A stretch of 64,000 bases of DNA from Microbacterium profundi (GTDB lineage: Bacteria > Actinomycetota > Actinomycetes > Actinomycetales > Microbacteriaceae). Shown here piece by piece: positions 34,431 through 43,444 of this stretch. A program made the translations under genes and the position numbers. The notes under the pieces were generated by a model that was given only the letters and a program-made list of their open reading frames with translations, made no database searches and was not told the DNA's origin. Position 1 is the first letter of the stretch; every line of letters starts with the position of its first letter. The stretch is taken from NCBI RefSeq assembly GCF_000763375.1, contig NZ_JPSY01000002.1, positions 248,001-312,000 on the forward strand. Direction: 5' to 3'.

Positions 34431-34463
34431 ACGCCCCGTGTCGCTCCATGCGCCACGGGGCGT
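34431..34463 (+). terminator. hairpin after the aldo/keto reductase gene
   Basis: The 10-bp arms acgccccgtg and cacggggcgt are separated by 13 bases and lie 19 bases after the stop. The T-run is missing, so this is a weak or factor-assisted terminator. Confidence 0.55.
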
Positions 34464-34485
34464 CGTCATGGGTACGTTCTATGGC

Positions 34486-35052
34486 ATGACCGCTCCTTAT
34501 CGCATCGTCGCCGTCTCCGGCTCGCTCCACGAGCCCAGCAAGACGACCGCGCTTCTGCGAGCCATCGCCGCAGCCGTCGCCGAGCGCGCCGAGGTCGAGG
34601 TGCAGCTGATCGAGCTCACCGCGATCGGTCCGGCGCTCGCAGGGGCGTTGCGGCGCGATCACCTGCCCGCAAGCGTCGAGGAGAAGTTGGTCGCGATCGA
34701 GCAGGCCGACCTGCTTATCGTCGGCAGCCCCGTCTACCGTGCCTCGTTCACCGGACTGTTCAAGCATCTGTTCGACTTCGTCGGCCAGTACGCGCTGGTC
34801 GGCAAACCGGTGCTTCTCGCGGCGACCGGCGGGGGAGAGCGCCACGCGCTCATCATCGAGCATCAGCTGCGACCACTGTTCGCGTTCTTCCAGGCGCTCA
34901 CGCTGCCGCTCGGCGTCTACGCCAGTGACACCGACTTCGACGGGTACGTCGTCGGCTCCGAGATCCTGCAGGCGCGCATCTCACTCGCGGCGGAGCGTGC
35001 GCTGCCGCTGGTCGGATACGCTGCCTCCCGGTCGGTGGAGGCGCTGGTCTGA
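34486..35052 (+). CDS. NADPH-dependent FMN reductase (SsuE/MsuE-like)
   Basis: This 188-residue flavodoxin-like reductase has the phosphate-binding loop VSGSLHEPSKTTALLRAI and the flavin-site segment VGSPVYRASFTGLFKHLFDF typical of SsuE/MsuE. These enzymes supply FMNH2 to two-component monooxygenases. The LLM/SsuD-like enzymes at 16.8-26.2 kb are plausible clients although not in the same operon. ATG 34486 is chosen for the family start just before the first strand. Confidence 0.87.
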   Translation: MTAPYRIVAVSGSLHEPSKTTALLRAIAAAVAERAEVEVQLIELTAIGPALAGALRRDHLPASVEEKLVAIEQADLLIVGSPVYRASFTGLFKHLFDFVGQYALVGKPVLLAATGGGERHALIIEHQLRPLFAFFQALTLPLGVYASDTDFDGYVVGSEILQARISLAAERALPLVGYAASRSVEALV

Positions 35053-35076
35053 GCCGCTCGGCGTAGCGTGGGGCGC

Positions 35077-36873
35077 ATGACGAATCGTCTCGCGGGAACG
35101 CTCAGCCCCTATCTGCGATCGCACGCCGACAACCCGGTCGACTGGTTCCCCTGGGGTGAGGAGGCGTTCGCCGAAGCGCAACGGCGGGATGTACCGCTGC
35201 TGATCTCGATCGGCTACTCGACGTGCCATTGGTGTCATGTCATGGCGCGCGAGTCCTTCTCGAATCCTGAGACTGCCGCGCTCATCAACGACGGCTTCGT
35301 CGCGGTCAAGGTCGATCGGGAGGAGCATCCGGATGTCGACGGCGCGTACATGGCCGCGGCGTCGGCGTTCACGCAGAATCTCGGCTGGCCGCTGACCGTG
35401 TTCACGACGCCGCAGGGGCGCACGTTCTACGCCGGCACGTATTGGCCGCCTTCCGCGAGTGGCGGCATGCCTGGATTCAGAGATGTGCTCGCCGCGGTGA
35501 GAGAGGCCTGGACGCTGCGCCGCGAGCAGGCGATCGAATCGGCGGATGCTGTGGCCGATGCGCTGGCGAGCGCGGCGGAGACCACGCCGTCTCCGCTGCC
35601 GTCGTCCGCGGGCGTGGCTGCTGCTGCTGCCGCGATCGCCGCCCGCGAGGACGGGACGTTCGGCGGATTCGGTGGGGCGCCGAAGTTCCCCGTGGCGACG
35701 ACGCTGCGGTTCCTGCAGAGCCCGCTCGTGCATCGTGAGGCGGCAGATGCGGCGGCCGCCGCGACGCGCGCGCTCGCCGCCATGACGGCATCCGCTCTGC
35801 ACGATTCCGACGGAGGCTTCTTCCGGTACGCGACGCAGCGCGATTGGACCGTGCCCCACTACGAGCGGATGCTGACGGACAACGCGCAGCTGCTCGATGT
35901 GGCGGTCGCTGAAGGCGACTTCGTGACGGCCGAGGGCGTCGTCGCATTCCTGCTCGGGGTCTTGCGGCGTGAGGGCGGCGCCTTCGGCGCAGCTCAGGAC
36001 TCGGAATCGTGGATCGACGGGCAGCGCAGCGAAGGTGGCTACTACCTCGCCCCGGACCGCTCGAGTATGGAAGCGCCGGCGGTCGATGGCAAGGTCATCA
36101 CGGGATGGAACGGTCTCGCGATCGGAGCTCTCGCGCGGACGGGTGCGGCGCTCGGAAAGCCGGAATTGATGGATGCTGCGGCCGCAGCGGCGTCTTTCGT
36201 ACTGTCGACCAACCGCTCGCCGGAAGAGCGGCTCGTCAGGGCGTCCCTGGATGGGAGGGCGTCGACGGCGGTCGCGACGCTTGCGGATCTGGGGCTTCTC
36301 GCGGAAGGGCTCTTCAGCCTGGCAGTGGCCACGGGCGACGTGTCGTGGGCTGTGGCAGGTCGTGATCTTCTCGATGAGGCTCTCGACGAGGGCGCCGCGG
36401 CGGACCCAGTGCTGGCCGCTCAGGGAGTGGCATCCGCTCCAGACCAGACCGATGGCGACCTGCCTTCCGGCGTCTCGGCAGTCGCAGCGGCGGCGCTCGC
36501 GGCCTGGCGGCTGGGCGCAGGGTCGCGGTACCGGGAGGCGGCTGAGGAGCAGGTGCAGACGCATGCGGCATCCGCTCTGCAGCACCCGTTCGGGCATGGC
36601 TCGCTGCTGGCGGTGGCCGCGGGCCTCATCGAGCCGCCACGTCAGGTGGTCGTCGTCACCGATGATCGTTCAGGGCCCCTCGCCGTCGCTTCGCGCGGGG
36701 TGGATGCGGACGTGATCGCCGTCGTGACGCCCGCGCAGGCGCGCGCGTTCGCGGATGCCGGTTTCGAGCTGTTCGAGGGCAAGGATGCGGCGTCCGGTCT
36801 CGCATACGACTGCCGGGCGTTCGTGTGCCGGCTACCGATCGATGACCCAGCGGAGCTCGTCGGGGAGCGGTGA
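35077..36873 (+). CDS. DUF255 thioredoxin-domain protein (YyaL/SPATA20-like)
   Basis: This 598-residue protein has an N-terminal thioredoxin-like domain with the diagnostic Cys50-His-Trp-Cys53-His motif in [15 protein letters not shown], and [18 protein letters not shown] at the very start. The rest resembles the alpha/alpha-barrel of N-acylglucosamine 2-epimerase relatives ([33 protein letters not shown]). Function is unknown. It is about 70 residues shorter than many family members, with a reduced C-terminal region. Confidence 0.9.
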   Translation: MTNRLAGTLSPYLRSHADNPVDWFPWGEEAFAEAQRRDVPLLISIGYSTCHWCHVMARESFSNPETAALINDGFVAVKVDREEHPDVDGAYMAAASAFTQNLGWPLTVFTTPQGRTFYAGTYWPPSASGGMPGFRDVLAAVREAWTLRREQAIESADAVADALASAAETTPSPLPSSAGVAAAAAAIAAREDGTFGGFGGAPKFPVATTLRFLQSPLVHREAADAAAAATRALAAMTASALHDSDGGFFRYATQRDWTVPHYERMLTDNAQLLDVAVAEGDFVTAEGVVAFLLGVLRREGGAFGAAQDSESWIDGQRSEGGYYLAPDRSSMEAPAVDGKVITGWNGLAIGALARTGAALGKPELMDAAAAAASFVLSTNRSPEERLVRASLDGRASTAVATLADLGLLAEGLFSLAVATGDVSWAVAGRDLLDEALDEGAAADPVLAAQGVASAPDQTDGDLPSGVSAVAAAALAAWRLGAGSRYREAAEEQVQTHAASALQHPFGHGSLLAVAAGLIEPPRQVVVVTDDRSGPLAVASRGVDADVIAVVTPAQARAFADAGFELFEGKDAASGLAYDCRAFVCRLPIDDPAELVGER

Positions 36874-36896
36874 TCCAGATTGTACTTACTCTCTGG

Positions 36897-36907
36897 CACA
36901 ACTTGTG
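36897..36907. promoter_or_regulatory. CACAA-C-TTGTG palindrome, candidate GntR operator
   Basis: A perfect 5-bp inverted repeat lies 37 bases before the membrane-protein gene, whose operon ends with a GntR-type regulator. Autoregulation is a natural guess. Surrounding promoter boxes are not clear. Confidence 0.4.
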
Positions 36908-36943
36908 ATAGACATGTGACACAACGAATGAAGCGGGGACAAC

Positions 36944-37990
36944 GTGTCGCAGAATATCTTCTCCCACGGTTTGATCGGACTGGTGGGCGCCGCTTTCAGT
37001 TTGCCTGCGGTGTCGCTGCTGCTCGCCTTGATCATCACGATAGGGCTCATCACTTTCACGCGACCGCAGAACACTGATCAACGTCTGTCCAGGCTCTCCG
37101 CTGCCGCGGCGACGGCGGTCGATGCGCGGTATGCGCGAGAGCGTCGTGCGCTCGGTGTGTGTGCGCTTGTCGTGATAGTCATCTTCATGACCGAGAACGT
37201 CGTCCGTGGTTACTTTCTGAATACGGCAGATGTCGTCTCCTGGTGGCGATTCGCACTCCCGATCTTCGTCTCGTTGGTAGGACTGGGCGTGCTGCTCGCG
37301 ATGATCAGATTCCGGGGAACGGGGCGTCCGGGACGGCCCGCCGGTCTCGGCGTCCGGCGCACCTGGGCGAGCTTCGGGCCGCGCACTGGTGTGGTGGGAG
37401 CGGCGGTGGCTGTGGTCGCCCTGTTGGTGACGACGACGGCGGCGGGAATCGCGTCATCACCTGATGATCAGGGGCGATACATCTACCTTGAGATCTCGAT
37501 ACCTAACGAGTCGATCGACCCAGTTCGTCAATGGTTCTACGGGTGGGCTTACGGGGTGCCTGTCCTTGTGTGCCTCCTCGGTCTGTCAGTCGTGACGGTG
37601 ACAACTCTCCACCGCAATGCGGTGCGGCCGTTCCTGAGTATGGAGACTGCGGGTGCCGAGCAGGCTACTCGGTCAGGAATCGCCACTGGGGCGGTTCGAA
37701 TCGCGACTGGCGGTGCGCTGCTCTCGCTTGCTGGTGCGTGGCGCTTCATCGCCAGTTCGGGCTCGGCTTCTGAGTTGACGATCCAGGGCGACACACCGCA
37801 ACGGGGCACTTACGAGATGGCATGGCGATTCGCGGAGTTCGCCGCAATCGCTGGTTGGCTCGCGCCTGTCGTCGAGATCGCGGGGTTCGTGCTGCTGCTT
37901 CTCGTCATCCGTCAGCTTCGCGGGGGGACAGCAGGCAAGCAATCCGCCACGCACGCCGTGCGAGCCGCGCAGTCAACGGCTGTGCGATGA
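36944..37990 (+). CDS. polytopic membrane protein of unknown function
   Basis: This 348-residue protein has about seven hydrophobic helices (for example VSLLLALIITIGLITF, LGVCALVVIVIFMT, VGAAVAVVALLVTTTAAGI, VPVLVCLLGLSVVTVTTL, VVEIAGFVLLLLVI). It has a periplasmic loop around IYLEISIPNESIDPVRQWFY and no recognised catalytic motif. GTG 36944 follows AGCGGGGACAAC. Its stop overlaps the start of the GntR regulator gene (ATGA), as in YtrA-type operons where a small GntR protein controls membrane or transport proteins. Codon use is slightly less GC-biased than its neighbours. Confidence 0.75.
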   Translation: MSQNIFSHGLIGLVGAAFSLPAVSLLLALIITIGLITFTRPQNTDQRLSRLSAAAATAVDARYARERRALGVCALVVIVIFMTENVVRGYFLNTADVVSWWRFALPIFVSLVGLGVLLAMIRFRGTGRPGRPAGLGVRRTWASFGPRTGVVGAAVAVVALLVTTTAAGIASSPDDQGRYIYLEISIPNESIDPVRQWFYGWAYGVPVLVCLLGLSVVTVTTLHRNAVRPFLSMETAGAEQATRSGIATGAVRIATGGALLSLAGAWRFIASSGSASELTIQGDTPQRGTYEMAWRFAEFAAIAGWLAPVVEIAGFVLLLLVIRQLRGGTAGKQSATHAVRAAQSTAVR

Positions 37991-38367
37991 CTACCCGGCA
38001 GGTGCTGTCGTCAGCCGACGAGACCAGTCCTGCTCTCGATATCTATCGGCAGTTTCGTGGGCTCATCGCCTCCGGTCAGCTCGGCGCCGGTGAGCGGCTC
38101 CCGACGGTCAGGCAAACGGCTAGCGATCTCGGCGTCGCCGCCGGAACCGCGGCGAAAGCATACAAACTCCTCGAGCAAGACGGGTTGGTCGTGACCCGCA
38201 CCGCCGCCGGTACGCGAGTTGCCGACTCGGCCGCGGTGCTCTCTGGTGCAGTCATACGTCACATTCGAGACCTCGTGGCTGCGGCCGACGCGGATGGAGC
38301 GAATCCTGAGGATGTTGTCGACGTGTTGCGGCTCGTCTGGCAAGCATCCTCGGACCCCGAAACGTAG
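37987..38367 (+). CDS. GntR-family regulator, YtrA-like short form
   Basis: This 126-residue protein has an N-terminal GntR winged helix (DIYRQFRGLIASGQLGAGER, TVRQTASDLGVAAGTAAKAY, LEQDGLVVTRTAAGTRV). It has only about 50 residues after the helix domain, the size of YtrA-subfamily members, which dimerise through a short helical tail. It is coupled to the membrane-protein gene, whose promoter carries a CACAA-C-TTGTG palindrome. Confidence 0.88.
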   Translation: MTTRQVLSSADETSPALDIYRQFRGLIASGQLGAGERLPTVRQTASDLGVAAGTAAKAYKLLEQDGLVVTRTAAGTRVADSAAVLSGAVIRHIRDLVAAADADGANPEDVVDVLRLVWQASSDPET

Positions 38368-38458
38368 CTCAAAGACGCCGATGAAACATCATATGCAAGC
38401 GACTGTTTCGTTGTTTGGCCGGCTTCTGAAACTGCAGCGTGTGCAGGTGTGTGCAGCG

Positions 38459-38474
38459 CGAAGAATATTCTTCG
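38459..38474. promoter_or_regulatory. perfect 16-base palindrome CGAAGAATATTCTTCG upstream of the DUF222 gene
   Basis: This continuous palindrome with an AT-rich centre lies 66 bases before the DUF222-HNH start, in an otherwise gene-free 170 bases. Nearby GTGTGCAG/GTGTGCAG direct repeats (about 38439-38456) add to the regulatory look of the region. Confidence 0.4.
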
Positions 38475-38540
38475 GAATAGTTCTCTGATCAGGGTGAAAA
38501 GCCGGGTGGAATGTCGGTGACCCGGTGTTGAATAGGTGGT

Positions 38541-40106
38541 ATGAACAGCATCGTTGCTCGGCTTCGGGAACTCGAGGATGACCTCGATTCCGTGGCGCGC
38601 GATGCGTTCGATGCGGAGCAGATCCCGGGGTTGTCGGATGCGGATGCGGCGGAGCTGCTCGCCGTGTCGGGCCGGATCCAACGTCGCATGGAGGGCGTGC
38701 AGATCGAGGCGACCGTGCAGATCTGTGACCGGTCGGCGGGGCTCAAGGAAGAGCGGATGACGACCCGGTACGGCTGTGCGAAGCCGGCGGATCTGGTGCG
38801 GATGCTGACCGGAACCGACACTCGAGGAGCGACGCGGCTCGTGCGGGCGGCCCGCCTGATGCGGCGAGACCGCGGGATCACGGACGGGGCGTTCCTTCCG
38901 GCCCGGTATCAGGCGTTACGGGAGGTGATGGTCGAGGGCGGCCTGGGGCTGGCGGGGGTGTTGGCGGCGACGGATCCGATCGAGCAGTCCGCCCGCCGCA
39001 TCAGTGACGAGAACCGGGCCGAAGCCGACCGGCAGCTCGCGGACTTCGCCCGCGGGATGACTGGCGATGCTGCGGACAGTGAGGCGCCGCGTCCGATCCC
39101 CCTTCCGGAAGACCTCGGAGTGCTGGCGCGGGTGATGGTCGCGTATCTGGACCCGGATGGGGCGGAGCCGGCGGAAGAAGCGGCGATGCGGGGCCGGTAC
39201 TTCTCGATCGGGAAGGTCAAAGACGGCGCCGCACCGGTGCGCGGTAGCCTGCTGCCCGAAGTGGCGGCGCAACTCGCCCTGCTGATCGACAGCCTCCTCA
39301 ACCCCAAGGTGAACGGGGCGGACGACCCGGGCCGGGATGGCGAAGCAATTGGTGACGGGTCGATGGACGGCGGGTCAACGGACGGCGGGTCAATCAGCGA
39401 CGCGTCCATGGATGACGCGTCGACGGGCGGCGGAGCGACAGGCGCAGGAACGTCGGGAACCAGCGGAGTGCGGTTCGAACCCTCCGCCGACGAAGAGACT
39501 GACGGCCCCGTCTTCACAGACACCCGCACGCGCGGGCAGAAACTGCATGATGCGCTGGCGGCGATTCTGAACACTGCCGCCCGCACCGACCTGTTCCCGC
39601 ACCTGGGTGGTGCCGCGCCCACGCTCACCGTCGCGGCGACCGCGGCGGATCTTGCCGCGGGGCACGGGTGGGCGCAGATCGGGCACACCGGTGACCTGGT
39701 CCCGTTGACGGCGGCACTGCAGACCGGGTGCGCGGGCGGTATTCAACGGATCCTGTTCGATGACCGGGGACGGATCGTGTCGATCGGGACCAGTGGCCGG
39801 ATCTTCAACGCCCTGCAACGCCGCGCGATCACCGCGAGAGACGGCGGATGTGTGATCCCGGGGTGCACGATCCCAGCGACCTGGTGCGAGGTCCATCACG
39901 TGCAGGAGCACGCCCAGGGCGGACCCACGCATACCGACAACGGGGTGCTGCTGTGCTGGTGGCATCACCGCACCCTGCATCTGACGGAGTGGGTGATCCG
40001 CATGAACCATGGCGTGCCCGAAGTCCGCGGACCCGCATGGTGGGACCCCCACCAGCACTGGCACCCCACCCGCAGCCCCCACCAGCGACAACCCGCACCC
40101 GGATGA
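38541..40106 (+). CDS. DUF222 (13E12-like) protein with C-terminal HNH endonuclease motif
   Basis: This 521-residue protein is of a kind common in many copies in actinobacterial genomes. Residues 1 to ~250 form the DUF222 helical domain. Residues ~265-320 are a Gly/Ser/Thr/Asp-rich low-complexity linker made of degenerate (D)GGS(T) repeats. Residues ~430-490 hold the HNH nuclease core: GGCVIPGCTIPATWCEVHHV, then HTDNGVLLCWWHHRTLH, with two zinc CxxC-like pairs. Its biological role is not established; mobile-element or intron-like ancestry has been proposed for the family. Confidence 0.87.
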   Translation: MNSIVARLRELEDDLDSVARDAFDAEQIPGLSDADAAELLAVSGRIQRRMEGVQIEATVQICDRSAGLKEERMTTRYGCAKPADLVRMLTGTDTRGATRLVRAARLMRRDRGITDGAFLPARYQALREVMVEGGLGLAGVLAATDPIEQSARRISDENRAEADRQLADFARGMTGDAADSEAPRPIPLPEDLGVLARVMVAYLDPDGAEPAEEAAMRGRYFSIGKVKDGAAPVRGSLLPEVAAQLALLIDSLLNPKVNGADDPGRDGEAIGDGSMDGGSTDGGSISDASMDDASTGGGATGAGTSGTSGVRFEPSADEETDGPVFTDTRTRGQKLHDALAAILNTAARTDLFPHLGGAAPTLTVAATAADLAAGHGWAQIGHTGDLVPLTAALQTGCAGGIQRILFDDRGRIVSIGTSGRIFNALQRRAITARDGGCVIPGCTIPATWCEVHHVQEHAQGGPTHTDNGVLLCWWHHRTLHLTEWVIRMNHGVPEVRGPAWWDPHQHWHPTRSPHQRQPAPG

Positions 40107-40138
40107 GAAATCCGGGCGTGAGAATCCCGGGCGAGCAG

Positions 40139-40354
40139 CTACTGGTTGCGCGGGTGCTGCCGTGCCATCCGCTCGTTGCCTCGTCGATAGTTCCCCGTCA
40201 TGCGTGCCATGAGCAGTTGCGGATCACCCCGATCCACCTCAGACAGGAATTCCGCTGACCGTGCTCCGCGCAGCACGGTCGCCCGATTGCCATGATGAGT
40301 GATCACGACGTCCTCGCCGCGCATCTCGAAAGCGAATCCGGTCGGGGCACCCAT
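40139..40354 (-). CDS. small conserved actinobacterial protein
   Basis: This 71-residue protein has a compact conserved-looking core: VVITHHGNRATVLRGARSAE, then DPQLLMARMTGNYRRGNER and a basic HPRNQ ending. I recognise it as the type of small uncharacterised protein found beside housekeeping genes in many actinobacteria. It has no known function. It lies between the HNH gene and another uncharacterised minus-strand gene. Confidence 0.7.
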   Translation of the reverse strand: MGAPTGFAFEMRGEDVVITHHGNRATVLRGARSAEFLSEVDRGDPQLLMARMTGNYRRGNERMARQHPRNQ

Positions 40355-40364
40355 GCGAAGGATG

Positions 40365-40826
40365 CTACCTCCCGATCGGCGGTACCGGGTGGCTCGCTCG
40401 TTGCGCGGCCTTCGCCCTGCGGATCGAGCCGCGCAGATCGAGCAACGCGCAGCTGAAGTCCCACTGGTCGATCAGCCGCCAGGAGATCAGCTGCGTCGTG
40501 AGCGTCTCGGCGAAACGCAGCTGCACACCGCGGTCGATCCGGTCAGGCAGCAGCCATGGCTCGGACACATAGATGCCGAGCCCGAAAAGCAGATCGTCGG
40601 CGAACATCGTTCGCACGAAGGCATCTTCGGGAGTGATCTCGCGTTCGAGGTCCAGCACCGAGCGATCGCCGTCCGTCAGGATGCGGTGCCCCTCAGCTTC
40701 CAAGCATCGGCGCAGTTGCGCGTCGGCCGTGGCGATTCGTCGGCGACGCAGACCCGTCTTGCCTTTGAGGTGCGCGCTCAGGAAAGCGGTAAGGATCTCG
40801 TCGATGTGTGGTCGCTGCCTCTGCAT
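40365..40826 (-). CDS. hypothetical protein
   Basis: This 153-residue protein starts at ATG 40826 (an in-frame start 14 codons upstream is possible). Several helices with charged faces are predicted by eye (ILTAFLSAHLKGKTGLRRRR, ISWRLIDQWDFSCALLDLRG). There is no known motif, signal peptide or membrane segment. It lies 42 bases after the start side of the mannosyltransferase gene's stop and ahead of the 71-residue protein, so the three may be one minus-strand transcript. Confidence 0.6.
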   Translation of the reverse strand: MQRQRPHIDEILTAFLSAHLKGKTGLRRRRIATADAQLRRCLEAEGHRILTDGDRSVLDLEREITPEDAFVRTMFADDLLFGLGIYVSEPWLLPDRIDRGVQLRFAETLTTQLISWRLIDQWDFSCALLDLRGSIRRAKAAQRASHPVPPIGR

Positions 40827-40868
40827 GCGGCCATGTTCGTCGAGGCCACCGACATTGGACACCCGCAC

Positions 40869-42419
40869 TCACACCCAGGTCGGCATCCAATTGTGGATGA
40901 GCCAGAATTCATACGGCACGTTCATCCCGACCCACACCGGGTAGAAGAACGCAGAGACGAGCACCGTGACCACGAGGAAGACGATGACCGTGCGCTCTCC
41001 TGCCTGCCGGCGGTGCAGCGGTTCATCGCGGCGTCCGGCTATCTCTCGCAGCGCGAGCACCAGCGCCAGCACCAGGAACGGCATCATCACCACTGTGTAG
41101 AACTGGAAGATCGTGCGCTCGGGGTACAACAGCCACGGCACGTAGGTCACGCCGAGGCCGACCAGCGGTATCGCATATGTCCACGGCATCGGCCTGCGCT
41201 GGATGAGCCCGCGCACGAACCGGTAGAGCAGGAAGATCGCCGCAGCGACACCGGCGTACCAGATCAGCGGATTCGGCACCGACGACACCACTGAGATGCA
41301 GTGATCGGTGCCGCAGCTCTGATCGTCTCCCACCCAGACCGCGGTCGGACGGATGAGGAACGGCCATTGCCACGCCGGGCTCGCGTATGGATGCCCGCTG
41401 CTGAGTCCGACATGGAAGCCGTAGATCGACTCGTGATACTTCCACAGCGCGGCAAGCGGGTTCCCGGCGACCTGGCGATCGTACCCACCGGCCGTCACCA
41501 GCCATCCCGTCCAGCTCACGAGATACGTGAGAAGCGCAGCCGGTACCAGCAGCACGAACGAGACCGCGCCCTGTCGGAACGCGGCATCCGTCGGCCAGAA
41601 CAGCACACCTGCCCGACGGCGCGCCAGCGCATCCGTGATGACGAGATACAACCCGAGACCGGCCAGCGCGTAGAGGCCAGACCATTTCACCGCGCACGCC
41701 GCGCCCAGCGCGACCCCTGCCGCGATCACCCATGGACGGCGCCAGATCACCCTGCCCCAGAGCGGGTCCGCGGCATCCGGATCGGCTTTCTCGACCAGCG
41801 GGATGCTGCGCCTGCGGTCGTACAGGATGAAAAGGAAACCGAGCAGGATGAAGAAGGTGAGGATGCCGTCGAGCAGCGCGATCCGGCTCATCACGATGCT
41901 GAGTCCGTCGATCGCGAGCAGAAGCCCCGCGACCGACGCCGCGACGACCGATCGCGTGAGTTCTTTGGCCACGAAGTACACCAGCAGCACCGTGGCGGTG
42001 CCGATCAGGGCGACCGCCAGGCGCCACGCCGCACTGCCTCCCGCACCGAACACGCCCATGCCGAGCGCGATGATCCACTTGCCGAGCGGGGGATGCACGA
42101 CGAAGCTGCCGGTTCCGCTCAGAGCCGTCGTGTCACCGGTGAGGAACGCCTCGTTCGCGCCATCGCCCCACGTGCCCTCGTAGCCCAAGGTCCACAACGA
42201 CCATGCGTCCTTGACGTAGTACGTCTCGTCGAACGCGAGCACATTCGGATGCGCGAGGTTCGCCAGGCGCAGCACTGCCGCGAGCGCCGTGATCACCAGC
42301 GGAGAGAGCCAGCGGATGACACGATTCCAGTCGGGATCGAGCAGCATCCGATCGCGCAACCGGCCCCACCTGGTCAGACGCTCCGCAGGAGGCGGAAGCA
42401 GAGGCACGGGCGCGGTCAC
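40869..42419 (-). CDS. pmt: dolichyl-phosphate-mannose--protein mannosyltransferase (Pmt-type)
   Basis: This 516-residue GT-C membrane glycosyltransferase transfers mannose from polyprenyl phosphate to Ser/Thr of secreted proteins. The first external loop carries the catalytic Asp-Glu (VLAFDETYYVKDAW), followed by VHPPLGKWIIALGM. About ten membrane helices follow, and the PMT C-terminal region TIFQFYTVVMMPFLVLALVL and NWMPTW is present. It is encoded back to back with rsmI, an arrangement conserved in actinobacteria. Confidence 0.92.
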   Translation of the reverse strand: MTAPVPLLPPPAERLTRWGRLRDRMLLDPDWNRVIRWLSPLVITALAAVLRLANLAHPNVLAFDETYYVKDAWSLWTLGYEGTWGDGANEAFLTGDTTALSGTGSFVVHPPLGKWIIALGMGVFGAGGSAAWRLAVALIGTATVLLVYFVAKELTRSVVAASVAGLLLAIDGLSIVMSRIALLDGILTFFILLGFLFILYDRRRSIPLVEKADPDAADPLWGRVIWRRPWVIAAGVALGAACAVKWSGLYALAGLGLYLVITDALARRRAGVLFWPTDAAFRQGAVSFVLLVPAALLTYLVSWTGWLVTAGGYDRQVAGNPLAALWKYHESIYGFHVGLSSGHPYASPAWQWPFLIRPTAVWVGDDQSCGTDHCISVVSSVPNPLIWYAGVAAAIFLLYRFVRGLIQRRPMPWTYAIPLVGLGVTYVPWLLYPERTIFQFYTVVMMPFLVLALVLALREIAGRRDEPLHRRQAGERTVIVFLVVTVLVSAFFYPVWVGMNVPYEFWLIHNWMPTWV

Positions 42420-42459
42420 GGCATAAGCCTAAGCGGCGGGGCGCGCCTAAGCTGATCGT

Positions 42460-43281
42460 GTGATCATCCTCGCCGCGACTCCGATCGGAAACCTCGGCGA
42501 TGCGTCCCGCCGCCTCATCGAGGTGCTCGAGAACGCCGAGATCGTCGCTGCCGAAGACACCCGCACCACGGCGCACCTGCTTCGCGCGTTGCAGATCGAG
42601 AATCGACCGCGCCTGATCGCCCTGCACGACCACAATGAGAAGCACATGGCAGCCGAACTCGCCGCCCTCGCCGCCGAGCAGGACATCGTGGTCGTCAGCG
42701 ACGCGGGGATGCCCGCAGTCAGCGACCCCGGTTACGGTCTGGTCGCGGAAGCGGTCGCACAGGGCGTCACGGTGACTGCGATCCCCGGACCGAGCGCGGT
42801 GCTCATGGCGCTCGCGATCTCGGGTCTGCCGACCGACCGCTTCACGTTCGAGGGCTTCCTGCCCCGCAAACCGGGGGAGCGGCGGACGGCGCTCCGGTCC
42901 GTCGCGGGTGAGAAGCGCACCATGGTCTTCTTCGAGTCTCCCGCCCGCCTCGCCTCGACGCTTGCCGACATGGGAGAGGCGTTCGGTGCGGATCGTCGTA
43001 TCGCCGTGTGCCGTGAGCTGACGAAGTTCTACGAGGAGGTGCGTCGCGGCACGGCATCCGAGCTCGTGGAGTGGGCCGAGAACGGCGTCAAGGGCGAGAT
43101 CGTCGTCGTCGTCGAAGGCGCCCCGCATCAAGACGTCTCGGTCGAGGATGCCGGCGCGCAGGTGCAGGCGCTCGTCGAAGGAGGCATGCGCCTGAAAGAA
43201 GCGTGCGCGGAGGTCGCCGCGGCGACCGGCCTGAGCTCGCGAGACCTCTACCAGCAGGCCCTCGCCGCGCGGAAGCCATGA
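42460..43281 (+). CDS. rsmI: 16S rRNA 2'-O-methyltransferase RsmI
   Basis: This 273-residue SAM-dependent enzyme 2'-O-methylates C1402 of 16S rRNA. The N-terminal IILAATPIGNLGDASRRLIE and EDTRTTAHLLRALQI are diagnostic, followed by VVSDAGMPAVSDPGYGLV, GFLPRKPGERRTAL and the C-terminal helix-turn-helix region with GLSSRDLYQQAL. GTG 42460 starts 40 bases from the divergent mannosyltransferase gene. Confidence 0.95.
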   Translation: MIILAATPIGNLGDASRRLIEVLENAEIVAAEDTRTTAHLLRALQIENRPRLIALHDHNEKHMAAELAALAAEQDIVVVSDAGMPAVSDPGYGLVAEAVAQGVTVTAIPGPSAVLMALAISGLPTDRFTFEGFLPRKPGERRTALRSVAGEKRTMVFFESPARLASTLADMGEAFGADRRIAVCRELTKFYEEVRRGTASELVEWAENGVKGEIVVVVEGAPHQDVSVEDAGAQVQALVEGGMRLKEACAEVAAATGLSSRDLYQQALAARKP

Positions 43282-43310
43282 GCGACGCGGGCCGTGCACG
43301 TTCTTCGGAG

Positions 43311-43368
43311 AAGTGCGCTCGGCTCGGAGCGAATCGCCCGAATCGCTCCGAAGATAGTGCAATTCTCC
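43311..43368. repeat. nested inverted repeats between rsmI and the molybdoenzyme gene
   Basis: The outer arms tcggagaa-g-tgc and gca-a-ttctccga pair, and an inner hairpin cggagcga / tcgctccg has a 10-base loop. The block could act as terminator for rsmI or be a REP-like element. No T-run follows. Confidence 0.5.
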
Positions 43369-43444
43369 GAGCGAAGCGTACGCACCTCGCACGGCGACAG
43401 GCATACCAGAGCCTGCGCAGCCCATCCGCGCGTAAGCTCATCGA

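Noticed and set aside
34438..34485. Earlier start for the FMN reductase
   Set aside because: It would place the preceding hairpin inside the coding region and add residues not seen before the first beta-strand of the family.
41301..42455. Plus-strand frame of 384 codons opposite the mannosyltransferase
   Set aside because: It is a high-GC shadow frame; the opposite strand has clear PMT motifs and membrane helices.
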